Below, in pieces: positions 63,701 through 64,000 of a DNA stretch of 64,000 nt. This DNA is from Enterobacter cloacae (lineage in GTDB: Bacteria > Pseudomonadota > Gammaproteobacteria > Enterobacterales > Enterobacteriaceae). Each line of letters starts with the position of its first letter. Within the stretch, counting starts at the first letter, position 1. The DNA lies in NCBI RefSeq assembly GCF_011078175.1, contig NZ_JAALCJ010000004.1, forward strand, positions 186,001 through 250,000. The letters are read 5' to 3'. The translations under genes and the position numbers were made by a program. A model generated the notes under the pieces. That model did not search any database and was not told the origin of the DNA. It was given only the letters and a program-made list of their open reading frames with translations.

Positions 63701-64000
63701 GGGGTTTTACTTGCATCAGAAGGAACAGGAGCAGGGAAATAGAACAAAGTCTCAATCACCTGGCTTTTTGATGGCTCAGTGTAAAAACCCTGATCCCGAA
63801 CATAAGCCTGACCATCCGCATCCAGTTCTTGCCACTTCTGATGCAATTCAGCGAATTTACCAATTTTATCAACATCATTTGCTTTTACATAGAGATCAAA
63901 AACCATGTTAAAGGTGTTCATCCTGTTTTGATCATATGCAAAAGCTGGTGATGCAGCCGAAGTCGCCATAGTAGCCAGTACGATGGCAGCGATTTTATTC
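60781..64000 (-). CDS. Trimeric autotransporter adhesin (YadA-type anchor), 5' end at window edge
   Basis: At least 1072 residues. The frame reaches the window edge reading NKIAAIVLATMATSAASPAFA, a signal peptide; an ATG ending with base 64000 would fit, so possibly only two bases are missing. After an N-terminal part (about 160 residues) come 95-residue repeats, then 64-residue repeats, a coiled-coil stalk with a further imperfect AHDGDRLA repeat pair, and the YadA anchor (about the last 75 residues, with KAMRGIAGANALAGLPQ and DDTFGVAAALGGYEG). It has no typical Hep/Hag head repeats. Such proteins form trimeric surface fibres for adhesion or autoaggregation. Several terminator-like hairpins follow. 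Confidence 0.9.
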   Translation of the reverse strand, partial: NKIAAIVLATMATSAASPAFAYDQNRMNTFNMVFDLYVKANDVDKIGKFAELHQKWQELDADGQAYVRDQGFYTEPSKSQVIETLFYFPAPVPSDASKTPGGTSVQPNMLPNGYSPDVQATADILQSDRDALAKANQSKADVKATPLMIQEPTAVERQAAIDLQAIKDAKKGVALAAQQQEKAEQMISALDTAKASALDAESEAKYQTRKAANAQAAADRNAQRGAVYAADYQADRQNLLTDKADHKTNVVNEIQSAQVDRAAAAKGVALAAQQQEKAEQMISALDTAKASALDAESEAKYQTRKAANALAAADRNAQRGAVYAADYQADRQNLLTDKADHKTNVVNEIQSAQVDRAAAAKGVALAAQQQEKAEQMISALDTAKASTLDADSEAKYQTRKTFAAAKKAADAQLAHPDVSTLGASKLNTTAHKVARGHEGVEVSLMHDSFDKRNNVLDVADANAKQIAAAKDAADAQLANPAVSTLGASKLDTTAHKVARGHEGVVVDLTHDSFDKRNNVLDVADANAKQIAAAKDAADAQLANPDVSTLGASKLNTTAHKVARGHEGVEVSLMHDSFDKRNNVLDVADANAKQIAAAKDAADAQLASPDISTLGASKLDTTAHKVARGHEGVEVSLMHDSFDKRNNVMDVADATARHIEAVKDAAEAQANKTPMRTPVETQLVVATNVPQPTQFTPMIKAKPETSSTTIANEVVTVDSHVTTDELKAGAHDGDRLANMNAAASTAQAKVYADQKAAEVEATALSGAKQNAAQIHNLDSFTTALNGTVQKQAIENIVRDDAINKNANAITDVKTIVSANTRGMVAASDVAHKAQTTADTALTQAAVNKTAIETVKASAHDGDRLAKMNAAASNAQAKVYADQKAGEVVATEQPQISKMAATEQHHYNTLAATEDKHFTELQYGVKHAENTGAYAQKRAADAQAYAEANRQALIDTNTRVAQNTADIQAQGQQQAAFEAQTNQKFSNIDKKIDKVEKKAMRGIAGANALAGLPQLNQDDTFGVAAALGGYEGESAIAVGASAHPFENKAVTVKAGVTATNGAMGWNAGVGYSFK
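62026..62793 (-). repeat. Four tandem 192-bp (64-aa) repeats in the autotransporter
   Basis: Exact 192-bp period: 62602-62793, 62410-62601, 62218-62409 and 62026-62217. Each encodes AAAKxAADAQLAxPxVSTLG, then ASKLxTTAHKVARGHEG and HDSFDKRNNVxDVADA. Copies differ at only a few residues; the last (nearest the C-terminus) is the most divergent. Confidence 0.93.
62794..63489 (-). repeat. Two and a half tandem 285-bp (95-aa) repeats in the autotransporter
   Basis: Copies at 63205-63489 and 62920-63204 differ at one residue (AANAQAAADR against AANALAAADR); a partial third copy of 42 residues (62794-62919) joins the 64-residue repeats directly. Each starts KGVALAAQQQEKAEQMIS. The heptad-like composition suggests coiled coil. 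Confidence 0.93.

Overview
The window is enterobacterial chromosome. Gene content, gene order and protein lengths follow Escherichia coli closely along most of its length (cedA-katE-chb-osmE-nadE-cho-ves-spy-astEBDAC-xthA, ynjBCDE/ynjFA-nudG-ynjH-gdhA-topB-selD-ydjA-sppA-ansA-pncA, yeaC-msrB-gapA-yeaD-mipA-yeaGH-yeaK-yoaI-yeaL-nimR-nimT-yeaO-yoaF-dgcP-yoaKJ-yeaQ). It is not E. coli: ydjXY, ynjI, dgcJ and yoaG/yeaR are missing, and a GH18 chitinase, a CTP-synthase-like amidotransferase and an EAL phosphodiesterase are present. The divergence and the REP style suggest Enterobacter (cloacae complex) or a near relative such as Lelliottia or Leclercia; this is inference. No rRNA, tRNA or CRISPR array was seen.

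Layout. 1-8.6 kb: catalase HPII and the chbBCARFG operon for chitobiose uptake, phosphorylation, deacetylation and cleavage, then osmE. 8.7-11.8 kb: nadE, the SOS-controlled nuclease gene cho, ves and spy. 12.1-18.2 kb: the astCADBE arginine catabolic operon, behind a clear sigma-54 promoter. 18.6-28.3 kb: xthA, a TVP38 membrane protein, the ynjBCD ABC transporter, ynjE, ynjF, ynjA, nudG, ynjH and gdhA. 28.4-37.6 kb: topB-selD, ydjA, sppA, ansA-pncA, a secreted chitinase and yeaC. 37.6-52.9 kb: msrB, gapA, yeaD, mipA, the yeaGH stress kinase operon with a sigma-54 promoter, yeaK, several very small membrane proteins (yoaI, yoaK, yoaJ), a decayed sugar permease/alpha-glycosidase locus, nimR/nimT, and dgcP. 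52.9-56.6 kb: a consensus CRP site with a possible small RNA, a YncL-like peptide, a CSS/EAL-type phosphodiesterase, ymjA and icd.

From about 56.75 kb to the right edge the character changes. The gene that should diverge from icd, rluE, has only its first 17 or so codons; then sparse AT-richer DNA begins. It holds a secreted protein of unknown function, an IS3-family transposase fragment, a 58-residue Cro-like protein, a YdiL/Aca2-like helix-turn-helix regulator with an inverted repeat bracketing its own promoter, an Exc2-like lipoprotein, interrupted small ORFs, a run of terminator-like hairpins, and a large trimeric autotransporter (YadA anchor) with two sets of near-perfect repeats. I read this as the left part of a genomic island whose other end lies outside the window. 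It is the most likely place for undescribed biology. I do not see a complete novel system; the best leads are the orphan Aca2-like regulator module, the candidate CRP-linked small RNA and the repeat-built adhesin.
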